From contig JBBKWX010000212.1 in the NCBI GenBank assembly GCA_037969175.1, positions 1-21,875 of the forward strand: a stretch of DNA of 21,875 nucleotides, read 5' to 3'. This document shows positions 13,779-21,875 of the stretch, one piece after another; within the stretch, counting starts at the first letter, position 1; every line of letters starts with the position of its first letter. A program made the translations under genes and the position numbers. A model generated the notes under the pieces. That model ran no database searches, was not told where the DNA came from, and worked only from the letters and a program-made list of their open reading frames with translations. The DNA is from JBBKWX01 sp037969175 (GTDB lineage Bacteria > Bacteroidota > Bacteroidia > AKYH767-A > JBBKVM01).

Positions 13779-15218
13779 TCATTTCAGATTGCTGAAAAAA
13801 TCAAACAGCATTCTCACCCCAAACCCGGTACCATTCTTTCCGCGGTAACTGTCAACAGCTTTGATGAAAGATGACCCTGCGATATCGAAATGCATCCATG
13901 GATAATCCGTATAACGTTGCAGAAATTTTCCTGCTGTGATTGCACCTCCATAAGGGCCACCCACATTTTTCATATCAGCGATATCTGATTTTATCAGATC
14001 ATCATATTCATCCCAGAAAGGAAACTCTGCAAGACGCTCGTATGCATTTTCACCGGCAACTTTCAAAGCCGATTTTTGTTTTTCATCTGCTGTACCCATG
14101 CAAACAATTCCATATTGCCCAACAGCAGCAGCCGCTGCTCCGGTAAGTGTGGCAAAATCCATCACCAACTCAGGCTTATATTTCTTTGCGTAATGCAAAG
14201 CATCTGCTAGTATCATTCTGCCTTCTGCATCGGTATTTAATACCTCAACAGTATGCCCGCTCATCATCTCAATCACATCACCCGGAACATAGGCATTTCC
14301 ATCCGGACGATTGTCTGTTGCCGGAACCAATGCAATGACATGCACTTTCAATTTAGCTTTAGCAATTGCATACAGAGATGCACTTACAACAGCTGATCCC
14401 GCCATATCCGACTTCATAAAATCCATACTGTTTGCAGTAGGTTTCAAACTCAATCCTCCAGTATCATAAACTACACCTTTACCCACCAGTACATATGGCT
14501 TTTTATTTACAGCACCCTTTGGTTTATACTCCATGATGCTGAATGTTGGAGGATCAATACTTCCTAAATTGACAGAAAGTAAACCACCCATTTTTTTCGC
14601 GATGATCTTTTTCTTATCCCATACTTCTACAGTGAAACCGGCTTCTTTACCCATCTTTTTGAATTGATTGGAAAGTTCGGTCGCCGTCAAAAAAGACAAG
14701 GGCTCATTTACAAGATCACGCGCCTTGCAAACTGCAGTACAAAGGATCTCCATCTTTTCTATATCTGCCTTAGCCGTCTTGTCAGAGACGACAGCTATCG
14801 ATTTTAGAGAATTAGGATCTGCTTTGCCAACACGTTTGTATTTTAGAAACTGATAATTACTCAACATCATACCTTCAGCTACAGCAAGGGTCAATGCAGA
14901 GTTTCCTGACAGATCCAGTATTGCAGCTGACTTTTGATTATGTTTGTTGAGAACACCCGTGATCATATCGCCCGCTTTTCTGCATTCTTCCAGGTTCCTG
15001 CTATTGCCCTTATCAAAACTGATATCCTGTAAGATAACTATGCGATCGAGCTTATTGAAAGTCAGTGTCCGGCGCTTCTCGCTCAGATTCTTTTTTATAT
15101 AGTCAGCTTCGTCTTTTGTCAGACTTTCATGACCGTTAAACCCCTTTACCCCCTTAACAAGCATGATGAGGCTGTCGGTTTTGCCTGCTGATGCTGCCTT
15201 CTTGATTGTAGTGTCCAT
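13779..15218 (-). CDS. Leucyl aminopeptidase (M17 family)
   Basis: A cytosolic di-metal exopeptidase removing N-terminal residues from peptides. The C-terminal catalytic domain is intact. Metal ligands are K247, D252, D271, D330 and E332 (GKGVVYDTGG, MKSDMAG, NTDAEGR), matching the E. coli PepA set by spacing apart from one extra residue before D271. The catalytic pair is K259 (SLKP) and R334. The N-terminal domain (1-160) is less conserved, as usual for M17. At 479 residues the length is normal. Start MDTTIKKAAS at 15218 leaves 104 bp to the divergent mqnC, space for two promoters. A specific symbol (pepA/lap) cannot be decided from sequence alone. Confidence 0.94.
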   Translation of the reverse strand: MDTTIKKAASAGKTDSLIMLVKGVKGFNGHESLTKDEADYIKKNLSEKRRTLTFNKLDRIVILQDISFDKGNSRNLEECRKAGDMITGVLNKHNQKSAAILDLSGNSALTLAVAEGMMLSNYQFLKYKRVGKADPNSLKSIAVVSDKTAKADIEKMEILCTAVCKARDLVNEPLSFLTATELSNQFKKMGKEAGFTVEVWDKKKIIAKKMGGLLSVNLGSIDPPTFSIMEYKPKGAVNKKPYVLVGKGVVYDTGGLSLKPTANSMDFMKSDMAGSAVVSASLYAIAKAKLKVHVIALVPATDNRPDGNAYVPGDVIEMMSGHTVEVLNTDAEGRMILADALHYAKKYKPELVMDFATLTGAAAAAVGQYGIVCMGTADEKQKSALKVAGENAYERLAEFPFWDEYDDLIKSDIADMKNVGGPYGGAITAGKFLQRYTDYPWMHFDIAGSSFIKAVDSYRGKNGTGFGVRMLFDFFSNLK

Positions 15219-15322
15219 CTATTATTGTATTTTTGAGGTTCGGAAATTACACAAAACAAAACGCATAATGAAGTGCATGTAAGAAACTTTGCATTTACGC
15301 ATATAAATTTTACTGCCAAAAG

Positions 15323-16450
15323 ATGATGAACACAGCACTATTACTAGAAAGAGCACTTAATTTCGAATTTCTCAGTGCAGAGGAAGGCCAATGGCTATTT
15401 GAGAATGCACCCACTGCAGATCTTGTTTTCACAGGAAATGCAATGAGACAAAAACTTCATCCCAACAAGAAAGTAACCTGGATCATTGACCGTAATGTGA
15501 ATACGACCAATGTTTGCATTGCAAATTGCAAGTTTTGTAATTTCTACCGTATACCCGGTCATGGCGAAGCATACATCACAACTATAGAAGAATACAAACA
15601 AAAGATTGAGGAGACCTTCCGTTATGGAGGCGAACAGTTGCTGTTGCAAGGCGGACACCATCCTGAGCTGGGATTGGAATTCTATAGAAATACATTCAGA
15701 CAGCTAAAGCAACTTTATCCAAATTTGAAATTACATGCCCTTGGGCCACCGGAGATTGCACATATCTCTAAATTGGAAGGGATGACGCATACTGCAGTTT
15801 TGAAAGACCTAAAAGCTGCCGGGATGGATTCGTTGCCCGGAGCTGGTGCCGAGATCTTGCATGATCGAGTACGTCGTTTGATCTCAAAAGGAAAATGTTC
15901 GGGAAGAGAATGGCTGGACGTGATGCGTGCAGCACATCAACTGGATATCACTACTTCTGCTACCATGATGTTTGGACATATAGAAACCATTCAGGAACGT
16001 TTCGAGCATCTTGTTTGGCTGCGTGAAGTGCAGAGCGAGAAACCCGAGCATGCTAAAGGATTTTTGGCCTTTATTCCATGGCCATTCATGGATGATGGTA
16101 CTTTGTTGAAGCGTGTTAAAGGGATCACCAACAATACTACCGGTGAGGAATATGTGCGCATGATAGCCTTGAGTCGTATCATGCTGCCGAATGTTAGAAA
16201 TATCCAGGCCTCCTGGTTGACTGTCGGCAAGGAAGTAGCTCAATTGTGCCTGCATGCAGGTGCGAATGACTTTGGATCTATCATGATCGAGGAGAATGTA
16301 GTTTCTGTTGCCGGAGCACCTCATCGCTTTACAGCTGACGGTATCCAGGAAGCTATTCGTGAAGCAGGCTTTGAACCTCAATTGAGAGATCAGCAATATG
16401 GCGATAGAAAGATGCCTGAGCATATCGAGCAACAGGTTATAAATTATTGA
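15323..16450 (+). CDS. mqnC: Cyclic dehypoxanthine futalosine synthase (radical SAM)
   Basis: A radical SAM enzyme that cyclises dehypoxanthine futalosine in the futalosine route to menaquinone. The [4Fe-4S] motif is C65-x3-C69-x2-C72 in NVCIANCKFCNFYR. It also shows the MqnC-like IIDRNVNTTNVC lead-in, LLQGGHHPELG, LPGAGAEIL and the ATMMFGHIET block. The length of 375 residues fits the family; MqnE and CofH relatives share the fold, but the N-terminal region and the LQGG.HP motif favour MqnC. Two ATGs in a row (15323, 15326) start it. This implies respiration on menaquinone made by the futalosine pathway, which is less common than the classical route in Bacteroidota. Partner mqn genes are not in the window. 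Confidence 0.92.
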   Translation: MMNTALLLERALNFEFLSAEEGQWLFENAPTADLVFTGNAMRQKLHPNKKVTWIIDRNVNTTNVCIANCKFCNFYRIPGHGEAYITTIEEYKQKIEETFRYGGEQLLLQGGHHPELGLEFYRNTFRQLKQLYPNLKLHALGPPEIAHISKLEGMTHTAVLKDLKAAGMDSLPGAGAEILHDRVRRLISKGKCSGREWLDVMRAAHQLDITTSATMMFGHIETIQERFEHLVWLREVQSEKPEHAKGFLAFIPWPFMDDGTLLKRVKGITNNTTGEEYVRMIALSRIMLPNVRNIQASWLTVGKEVAQLCLHAGANDFGSIMIEENVVSVAGAPHRFTADGIQEAIREAGFEPQLRDQQYGDRKMPEHIEQQVINY

Positions 16451-16525
16451 TGCAGATACCTCTTTGAGGTGCTTCACATACTATTCTGCAAAGAATATTG
16501 TTATAGAATAAACATAAAACACCCG

Positions 16526-19117
16526 ATGTTGAGAAGACTTTTTACTTTCTTCCTTATTGTTCTCTTCGGGCCTCTGAGCCTCTTTGCTACCCATAACCGG
16601 GCAGGTGAGATCACGTACAGGCAGCTCAATCAGACCACCTACGAAATAAAAATCGTTACATACACCAAGATCAACAGTCCGGCCGACAGACCGGAGCTTC
16701 CTGTGAGTTGGGGCGATAATAAAGGAGATACGCTGATAAGAAATTCGGAGGTTCCTGTAGCAGCCGATATCAAGCGTAATACATACACCGGCGTTCATAC
16801 CTATCCGGGTCCTGGAAACTATATCATCTCTTTTGAGGATCCAAACAGAAATGCCAATGTTGTTAATATTCCCAACTCTGTAAGCATTCCTTTTTATGTA
16901 GAAACACTGCTTATCATCAATCCATTTGTTCCAAACAACAACAGTCCTATTCTCTTACAACCTCCTATTGACCAGGCTTGTGTGAACAGGGTTTTTATTC
17001 ATAATCCCAATGCATATGATCCCGATGGAGATAGTTTATCTTATACATTGATCTTTTGCAGAGGAGAAAATGGTGCCTTTATCCCCAACTATTCCTATCC
17101 TACTGCATCTAACTTTTTCACACTCAACCCTATTACAGGAGATCTTATCTGGGATTCCCCGCAATTGCAAGGTGAGTATAATGTGGCCATACGTATAGAT
17201 GAATGGAGGAATGGAAGCAAGATCGGATTTGTAGTAAGAGACATGCAGATCAATGTGATCGCTTGTAATAACTTCCCACCTGAAATTGTTCCTATACCCG
17301 ACTTTTGTGTTGAAGCTGGACAATCCATAAATTTCAGTGTAACAGCCAATGACCCTGATAATAATCAGATAACACTGACAGCAACCGGTGCTCCTTTTTT
17401 ACTGAGTAATCCGGCTGTTTTTGTACAACCCACTATCGGGCAGGGTAGCGTTACAGTCCCTTTCTCATGGACCACCCAATGTTCCAACGTTCGTAAGCAG
17501 CCATATCAGGTAATATTCAAAGCTGAGGATAATAGTTTGCCAGTTAATCTGGTTGATCTGGAGACTGCATTGATCACAGTTGTTGGACCATCGCCTAAGA
17601 ATCCCGGCATAACTCCACTCGGTGGTAGCATGCAAATAAACTGGGATGCAAGTACTTGTACCCAAGCTGTCGGTTATCGGTTGTATCGTCGTAATGGTGC
17701 ATCTGGATGGAATCCGGCTCAGTGTGAAACAGGCGTTCCGGCATACACCGGATTCAAATTGATCCAGACTTTGAATGGCTTGAATAGTACGAATTTTACG
17801 GATGATGATAATGGAGCAGGATTGCTTCCGGGAATTCTATATTGCTATCGGGTGATTGCTTTTTATCCTGATGGAGCAGAGAGTTATGCAAGTGTAGAAT
17901 TTTGTGCCCGGTTGATTAAAGATCTTCCGGTAATGACCAATGCAAGTGTAAATATTACAGATGCAAGCAACGGAGAAATGTTTGTTCAATGGTCAAAGCC
18001 AAATGAATTTGATACCCTTGCCTATCCGGGGCCATACCGTTACGTTTTGCAACGTGCTGCCGGAATAAACGGAAATACATTTACTCCAATTGCTACTTTC
18101 AATTCCTTGAATGATACAAATTTTGTGGATACTTCATTGAACACAATTTCGGGAGGATATAATTACAAAGTTGAATTTCATAATGATACTCCCGGCAATA
18201 CTTTATTGGTAGGTACTTCACAACCGGCATCATCTGTTTTCTTAACAGTTGCAAGTGGTGACAAAAAAAACAGACTGAATTGGGCTTTCAATGTTACCTG
18301 GGATAATGCATATGACAGTGCACATTATTATGTCATTTACAGAAAGAATCTGATCACTGGGATTTTTGATTCCATTGCAGCCTCTGCTACGAATAATTAT
18401 ACAGATAACGGCTTGATCAATGGACAGGAATATTGCTATTATATCAAAGCACTTGGTAGATATACTGCACCGGGATTTTTAGAACCGTTGATAAATCTGA
18501 GTCAGCAAACCTGTGCTACACCTATGGATAATGAACCACCTTGTGCTCCGGTATTGAGTATTAATTCGGATTGTGTTGCTGCAGAAAATGTATTAACATG
18601 GTTTAATCCGGATCCATTGTGTGCTTCAGATATCGATCACTATAATATTTATTACGCTGCCGAATCCGGTATGCCATTGACATTGTTATTGAGTATTTCA
18701 AATGCAAATGATACATTCTATGTTGCATCAAATTTGTTTTCTGTTGCAGGTTGTTATGCTGTAAGTGCTGTAGACAGTACAGGAAATGAAAGTACAGGAG
18801 GCATTGCAGTTTGTGTTGAGAATTGTCCTTTGTATGAATTGCCAAATGTATTTACGCCTAATGGCGATAATGTGAATGATGTTTTCCATCCATTACCGTA
18901 TCGTTTTGTAAAGGATATTGATCTGGAAATTTTTAATCGCTGGGGTCAGGTCGTTTTTAAAACCGATGATCCAAATATTAATTGGGATGGAAAACATCAA
19001 ACCAGTAATACAGAAGTTCCTTCTGCAGTTTATTTTTATCGTTGTAAAGTGAATGAGATCTATTTGGATGGCGTCAGAAGCCGGGATCTTACAGGATTCA
19101 TACATTTAATCCGATAA
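16526..19117 (+). CDS. Large secreted surface protein with T9SS type B sorting domain
   Basis: An 863-residue exported protein. I start it at the ATG at 16526 because it gives a clean signal peptide (MLRRLFTFFLIVLFGPLSLFA) followed by THNRAGEI; a GTG at 16469 would add 19 unlikely residues. Residues about 22-250 begin with the THNRAGEITYRQL motif common in secreted Bacteroidota proteins and hold a PKD-like region and a cadherin-like stretch (YDPDGDSLSY). The middle (about 350-750) has three to four FN3-like repeats (YRLYRRNG, YVLQRAAG, YVIYRKN, YNIYYAAE). The last ~90 residues are the gliding-motility-associated C-terminal domain: LPNVFTPNGDNVNDVF, IFNRWGQVVF, DPNINWDGK, YFYRCKV. That domain directs type IX secretion and anchoring. 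The protein probably acts in adhesion. Confidence 0.9.
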   Translation: MLRRLFTFFLIVLFGPLSLFATHNRAGEITYRQLNQTTYEIKIVTYTKINSPADRPELPVSWGDNKGDTLIRNSEVPVAADIKRNTYTGVHTYPGPGNYIISFEDPNRNANVVNIPNSVSIPFYVETLLIINPFVPNNNSPILLQPPIDQACVNRVFIHNPNAYDPDGDSLSYTLIFCRGENGAFIPNYSYPTASNFFTLNPITGDLIWDSPQLQGEYNVAIRIDEWRNGSKIGFVVRDMQINVIACNNFPPEIVPIPDFCVEAGQSINFSVTANDPDNNQITLTATGAPFLLSNPAVFVQPTIGQGSVTVPFSWTTQCSNVRKQPYQVIFKAEDNSLPVNLVDLETALITVVGPSPKNPGITPLGGSMQINWDASTCTQAVGYRLYRRNGASGWNPAQCETGVPAYTGFKLIQTLNGLNSTNFTDDDNGAGLLPGILYCYRVIAFYPDGAESYASVEFCARLIKDLPVMTNASVNITDASNGEMFVQWSKPNEFDTLAYPGPYRYVLQRAAGINGNTFTPIATFNSLNDTNFVDTSLNTISGGYNYKVEFHNDTPGNTLLVGTSQPASSVFLTVASGDKKNRLNWAFNVTWDNAYDSAHYYVIYRKNLITGIFDSIAASATNNYTDNGLINGQEYCYYIKALGRYTAPGFLEPLINLSQQTCATPMDNEPPCAPVLSINSDCVAAENVLTWFNPDPLCASDIDHYNIYYAAESGMPLTLLLSISNANDTFYVASNLFSVAGCYAVSAVDSTGNESTGGIAVCVENCPLYELPNVFTPNGDNVNDVFHPLPYRFVKDIDLEIFNRWGQVVFKTDDPNINWDGKHQTSNTEVPSAVYFYRCKVNEIYLDGVRSRDLTGFIHLIR

Positions 19118-19119
19118 AT

Positions 19120-19710
19120 ATGTTTACGGGAATTATTGAAACACTTGGGAAAGTAAAGTCGATAGAAAAGTCAGGTAATAACCTAGAGCTGACTGTTGAA
19201 AGCAACATTTCATCTTTGTTAAAAATTGACCAAAGCATTTCGCATAACGGAGTATGTCTGACGGTTGTTGAGCAGAAAGAAAATACGCATCGGGTAACCG
19301 TGATTGATGAGAGTCTGGCCAAAACTAATCTGGGAGATCTCCACGTTGGTGATGAAATAAATATCGAACGTGCAATGCAGTTGGGAGCCAGAATTGACGG
19401 ACATCTTGTACAGGGACATATAGACCAGACAGGCGTTGTAAAGAGTGTGGTGAATGTTGGGGGTAGTTGGATCTTTACTTTTGATTATGATGCGAATACC
19501 GGAAATATTACTGTTGAAAAAGGAAGCATTTGCATCAATGGTGTAAGTCTTACCGTTGTAAATTCTTTGGATGGAGAATTTTCTGTTGCCATCATTCCGT
19601 ATACTATGGAAAATACAATTTTCCATGCCATGAAACCCGGGCAAAGGGTGAATCTGGAATTCGATGTTCTAGGGAAATATGTTGCAAGATATATGGAGAA
19701 ATTAAAGTAA
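19120..19710 (+). CDS. ribE: Riboflavin synthase, alpha chain
   Basis: Converts two 6,7-dimethyl-8-ribityllumazines to riboflavin plus a pyrimidine product. It begins MFTGIIETLG, the invariant family start, and holds two similar lumazine-binding barrels (about 1-95 and 96-190). Each has the GVxLTVV motif (residues 44-50 and 141-147). DGHLVQGHID sits at the barrel junction (93-102), and the C-terminal FDVLGKYVAR helix drives trimer formation. At 196 residues it is the expected length. The start is just 2 nt after the stop of the surface protein gene, so it is probably translated by coupling. No FMN riboswitch is evident upstream. Confidence 0.96.
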   Translation: MFTGIIETLGKVKSIEKSGNNLELTVESNISSLLKIDQSISHNGVCLTVVEQKENTHRVTVIDESLAKTNLGDLHVGDEINIERAMQLGARIDGHLVQGHIDQTGVVKSVVNVGGSWIFTFDYDANTGNITVEKGSICINGVSLTVVNSLDGEFSVAIIPYTMENTIFHAMKPGQRVNLEFDVLGKYVARYMEKLK

Positions 19711-19737
19711 AAGGGAAATTTAATTTAATCAATTGAA

Positions 19738-20181
19738 ATGAAAAATATTCTTGTGACTATCGATTTTAGTCTGAATGAAAATATTTTACTTGATAAAGTT
19801 ATAGAACTCGCAAATGCTTTCGGATCCAAAGTTTGGCTGATGCATATTGCAGCTCCTGATCCCGATTTTGTAGGATACGAAGTAGGCCCCCAATATATCA
19901 GAGATACGCGTGCTGAGGAGCTAAGAAAAGAGCACCGCTTGTTGCAGGAATATACATCACAACTCAAAGTTAAAGGTATCGAAGCTGAAGGATTGCTTGT
20001 CCAGGGGGCAACTCTTGAAATGATAATTAAAGAATCGAAAAAACTAAAAGCGGATCTCATTATTGCCGGTCATCATACCCATGGATTCTTTTACAATGCA
20101 TTTGTAGGAAGCACCTCTTCAAAGATCATACAACGATCCGAAATACCTGTTCTGATCATTCCATTGGAACAACCGGAATAG
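19738..20181 (+). CDS. Universal stress protein (UspA family)
   Basis: A single 147-residue Usp domain. It has the N-terminal strand MKNILVTIDFS with D9, the alpha/beta Rossmann-like layout and the C-terminal nucleotide loop. The usual G-x2-G-x9-G-S/T loop is seen as G111-H-H-T114 then G124-S125, so the second Gly is replaced by Thr; ATP binding may be altered, or this may be a non-binding UspA-type member. It lies 27 bp after ribE on the same strand with no terminator between, so it may share that transcript. It is a cytoplasmic stress protein; the specific role is unknown. Confidence 0.92.
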   Translation: MKNILVTIDFSLNENILLDKVIELANAFGSKVWLMHIAAPDPDFVGYEVGPQYIRDTRAEELRKEHRLLQEYTSQLKVKGIEAEGLLVQGATLEMIIKESKKLKADLIIAGHHTHGFFYNAFVGSTSSKIIQRSEIPVLIIPLEQPE

Positions 20182-20242
20182 GTCCAGGTTTGATCTTCAA
20201 AATTTATCAATAGCCTTGCTTACAGTTCGTATTATTTATTAT

Positions 20243-20271
20243 AAGGTTTACACATCAAAAAAAACAACCTT
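20243..20271. repeat. Short inverted repeat in the 20182-20467 gap
   Basis: AAGGTT (20243-20248) and AACCTT (20266-20271) flank an A-rich 17-nt spacer, 61 bp after the universal stress gene. It has no T-run, so terminator function is doubtful. The remainder of the 286-bp gap is AT-rich with no gene that I can support. Confidence 0.3.
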
Positions 20272-20467
20272 AATTCCCGCACAATTGCCACTATCAAGGC
20301 TGAAGAAGAGCTCTGCATCACAAAAACAGAATTGCTATAAATTTTGATTTAAGTTCTGAAGATAAATGTGCTAAACTGTCCCTATTCATATAAAAAGCAC
20401 TTTTTGAACCTATAATTTATTTCATGCAAACCTGCTTTTATATTGAAATACATTATACATTTGACAT

Positions 20468-20848
20468 GTGAAAAAGGGATTATTGCTTCGTTTCATTTTA
20501 ATACTTCATCTAATAAGCTTTGGCATAATTAGCCAAAGCTATGCTGGGCATCCTGTCAACTTGTCTTTTGAAGAAAAAACAGCTTTTTCAATTCAGGAAG
20601 ATGGAAAAAGCTTACCTTCTGATGGGATTTTGGTCTATTCTGTTCCAAACGGAATCAGTTTGTCGGGATCAGAGATAACGGGGCCGGTAACTTCTTTCAA
20701 ACAAAAGCACGAGAGCACTTCCGCCTTTGATTTAGCTTCTAAAGATGAGGCTCTTAGGAAATTTTTTGCATATCGCAGTCATTCAAAAGCACTTTTTCTT
20801 CAATTTCAATCGACCGATATCATCTTTCCCTTTCATTTTTTTACATAA
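20468..20848 (+). CDS. Small secreted protein, unrecognised
   Basis: A 126-residue protein with a GTG start. Residues 1-26 are a signal peptide (LLLRFILILHLISFGIISQSYA, cleavage before GHPV). The mature part has an acidic-to-neutral region and Ser-rich stretches (LPSDGILVYSVPNG, GSEITGPVTS). It ends in an aromatic/hydrophobic segment (KALFLQFQSTDIIFPFHFFT) that could be a membrane-associated tail or a strand. I recognise no domain. It lies 286 bp after the stress gene and 108 bp before the next gene, so it is likely its own unit. No ATG is available in frame near the start, which lowers confidence in the exact N-terminus. Confidence 0.55.
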   Translation: MKKGLLLRFILILHLISFGIISQSYAGHPVNLSFEEKTAFSIQEDGKSLPSDGILVYSVPNGISLSGSEITGPVTSFKQKHESTSAFDLASKDEALRKFFAYRSHSKALFLQFQSTDIIFPFHFFT

Positions 20849-20899
20849 TAAAATCAATTTTCAGATCAGTTTCTAATCGAAGCTTATCCTTAAACAGCC

Positions 20900-20913
20900 A
20901 CCTGCAAGCAGGT
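20900..20913. repeat. Palindrome ACCTGC-AA-GCAGGT between two unknown genes
   Basis: A perfect 6-bp stem with a 2-nt centre, in the 108-bp gap before the last gene. The GC content stands out from the AT-rich surroundings. It may be a relic of an interspersed repeat or a protein site; nothing decides between them. Confidence 0.45.
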
Positions 20914-20956
20914 AGGATGTAATCATGCATTTTATTATCATCAGAAAGTTAAACAA

Positions 20957-21454
20957 ATGGAAATATTATCAACTGTGGGTAGTGTTCTGGCAATTATAGC
21001 TATGGGCGGAATACCTTTCGTTATCATGAACAGACGAAGCCACAACAAGAATTTAAGATCACTTAACAATTTAAAAGCCCTCGCAAATGAGTCGGGAGCA
21101 GAAATAGTATCCCACAATATCTGGAATGACAATTCAATAGGCTTGGATCCTCAAGCTAAAAAGTTATTCTTCATAAATAAAATTCAACTTATTGACATGA
21201 ATACAGTTATAGATCTAAGGGATGTTTTAAAATGTACTCTTTTAACTACGAGTAGAAATGAAAAGACAAATGAAGGATCTCAAAGAGTAATAGATAAAGT
21301 GGACATCAACATCAGCTTCCGAAATAAGAAAAAGCCGGACACTTTTATGACATGCTATAACAGTAGTATTGATGGAATGATCCTGAATGGTGAACTTCAG
21401 CTTGCCGAAAAATGGGTGAAGATCATAAATGTAGAATTAGCAAATATTAATTAA
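20957..21454 (+). CDS. Membrane-anchored protein of unknown function
   Basis: A 165-residue protein with one N-terminal TM segment (about 4-24, ILSTVGSVLAIIAMGGIPFVIM) followed directly by basic residues (NRRSHNKNLR). This favours a cytoplasmic C-terminal domain by the positive-inside rule. That domain has alternating short strands (GAEIVSHNIW, KKLFFINKIQLIDM, KVDINISFRNKKK) and a final amphipathic helix (GELQLAEKWVKIINVEL), perhaps a PH-like barrel; this is only a guess from the pattern. It starts with ATG and is followed by a good terminator 11 bp after the stop. I know no named family for it. Confidence 0.65.
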   Translation: MEILSTVGSVLAIIAMGGIPFVIMNRRSHNKNLRSLNNLKALANESGAEIVSHNIWNDNSIGLDPQAKKLFFINKIQLIDMNTVIDLRDVLKCTLLTTSRNEKTNEGSQRVIDKVDINISFRNKKKPDTFMTCYNSSIDGMILNGELQLAEKWVKIINVELANIN

Positions 21455-21465
21455 ATGCAATAATT

Positions 21466-21501
21466 AGAAAGAGTGCTCATAAACTGGGTGCTCTTTCTTT
21501 T
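21466..21501 (+). terminator. Factor-independent terminator after the membrane-anchored gene
   Basis: AGAAAGAG (21466-21473) pairs with CTCTTTCT (21491-21498) and the stem can extend inward through G-T and C-G pairs; a short T-run follows. Confidence 0.75.
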
Positions 21502-21875
21502 GCTTAATCTATTTGAGTATAACGATTCAAATCAGCCTTTAGCTATGTAATATGGTTAGAGTTCTATAATTTTTATTTCAGCCTAAATTCTTTATCTTCT
21601 TGAAGAATGAAATCCTGCATTCCATTGCAGGTTCATGAAAGATAATTCTTCTATTCTGATCAAATATTTATTTGATTATATTGATCTTGCCCTAAGATTC
21701 TGAATTAAAAAACATTGTTGTCCGGAATCGGGTTTCTAATCCTGTCGAATTGCATCATAAGTACTTATCTACAAGTGGAATCTGTGCTATTTTTACCACA
21801 GAGGTCTCAGAGATTTACACAGAGTTCTCAGAGATTGAAGTGAAATTTTCTTTCAATGGACTTTATTTGGTGTTT
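21502..21875. other. Gene-free AT-rich right end
   Basis: No frame longer than about 22 codons starting at ATG is seen. It holds a palindrome CCTGCA-n6-TGCAGG at 21614-21631 and the 21-bp tandem repeat at the end. The next gene must lie outside the window. Confidence 0.55.
21797..21838. repeat. 21-bp tandem repeat with CACAGAG / CTCAGAG cores
   Basis: Two adjacent units (21797-21817 and 21818-21838) differ at only two positions. Each contains CACAGAG and CTCAGAG, themselves near-repeats 9 bp apart. I recall 'CCACAGAG...CACAGAG' strings as frequent intergenic elements in many environmental genomes, though the origin is unclear. Confidence 0.7.

Noticed and set aside
13940..15661. Several antisense frames of 60-90 codons over the aminopeptidase and mqnC genes
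   Set aside because: They are shadows of strongly conserved enzymes on the other strand and have no domain features of their own.
16469..16525. GTG start for the surface protein
   Set aside because: The extra 19 residues precede a textbook signal peptide that begins at the ATG at 16526.
20456..20463. TACATTTG as a -7 element for the small secreted gene
   Set aside because: It lies 4 bp before the start codon, so transcription would begin at or past the start codon, and no -33 box is seen.

Overview
The window looks like chromosomal DNA from a gliding-type member of the phylum Bacteroidota. Three things support this. A large secreted protein ends in a type IX secretion (type B, 'gliding-motility-associated') sorting domain. 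The start regions show Bacteroidota-style -7 elements (TAnnTTTG) and little Shine-Dalgarno signal. The gene order yceD-rpmF-plsX-fabH-accB-accC next to pdxA is familiar in the phylum. A Chitinophagales/Sphingobacteriia-like origin is my guess; no rRNA or other marker is present to fix it.

Region 1 (1-430) is a gene-free stretch packed with palindromes: two copies of a 136-bp unit, each carrying several perfect hairpins, then three more hairpins and the accC terminator. Region 2 (431-6284, minus strand) is a housekeeping operon for lipid synthesis, with yceD (DUF177), rpmF (L32), plsX, fabH, accB and accC. These make acyl-phosphate, start fatty acid elongation and make malonyl-CoA. A good Bacteroidota promoter precedes yceD, and pdxA (vitamin B6) lies upstream of that promoter.

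Region 3 (6285-13614, plus strand) is an AT-rich accessory stretch. It opens with a three-gene signalling unit: a HTH (AraC-type) protein with an unusual N-terminal domain, an Rcp1-like stand-alone receiver and a membrane CHASE3-PAS histidine kinase. Seven small or envelope-directed genes follow: a DUF2541-like secreted protein, two paralogous small proteins that flank the last part of the region, a DUF4142 lipoprotein, a 49-residue lmo0937/DUF5670 membrane peptide, a signal/coiled-coil/TM protein and a DUF748 (AsmA-like) protein. This set resembles an envelope or general stress-response locus; the link to the signalling unit is inferred from position only.

Region 4 (13615-21875) starts with a pair of 32-bp palindromic repeats between convergent genes. 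Next come a leucyl aminopeptidase (minus), and on the plus strand mqnC (futalosine menaquinone pathway), a T9SS surface protein, ribE (riboflavin synthase) only 2 nt downstream of it, and a universal stress protein. Two unrecognised proteins follow, one secreted and one membrane-anchored. A terminator and short repeats close the window. No tRNA, rRNA, CRISPR array, insertion sequence or known riboswitch was seen.
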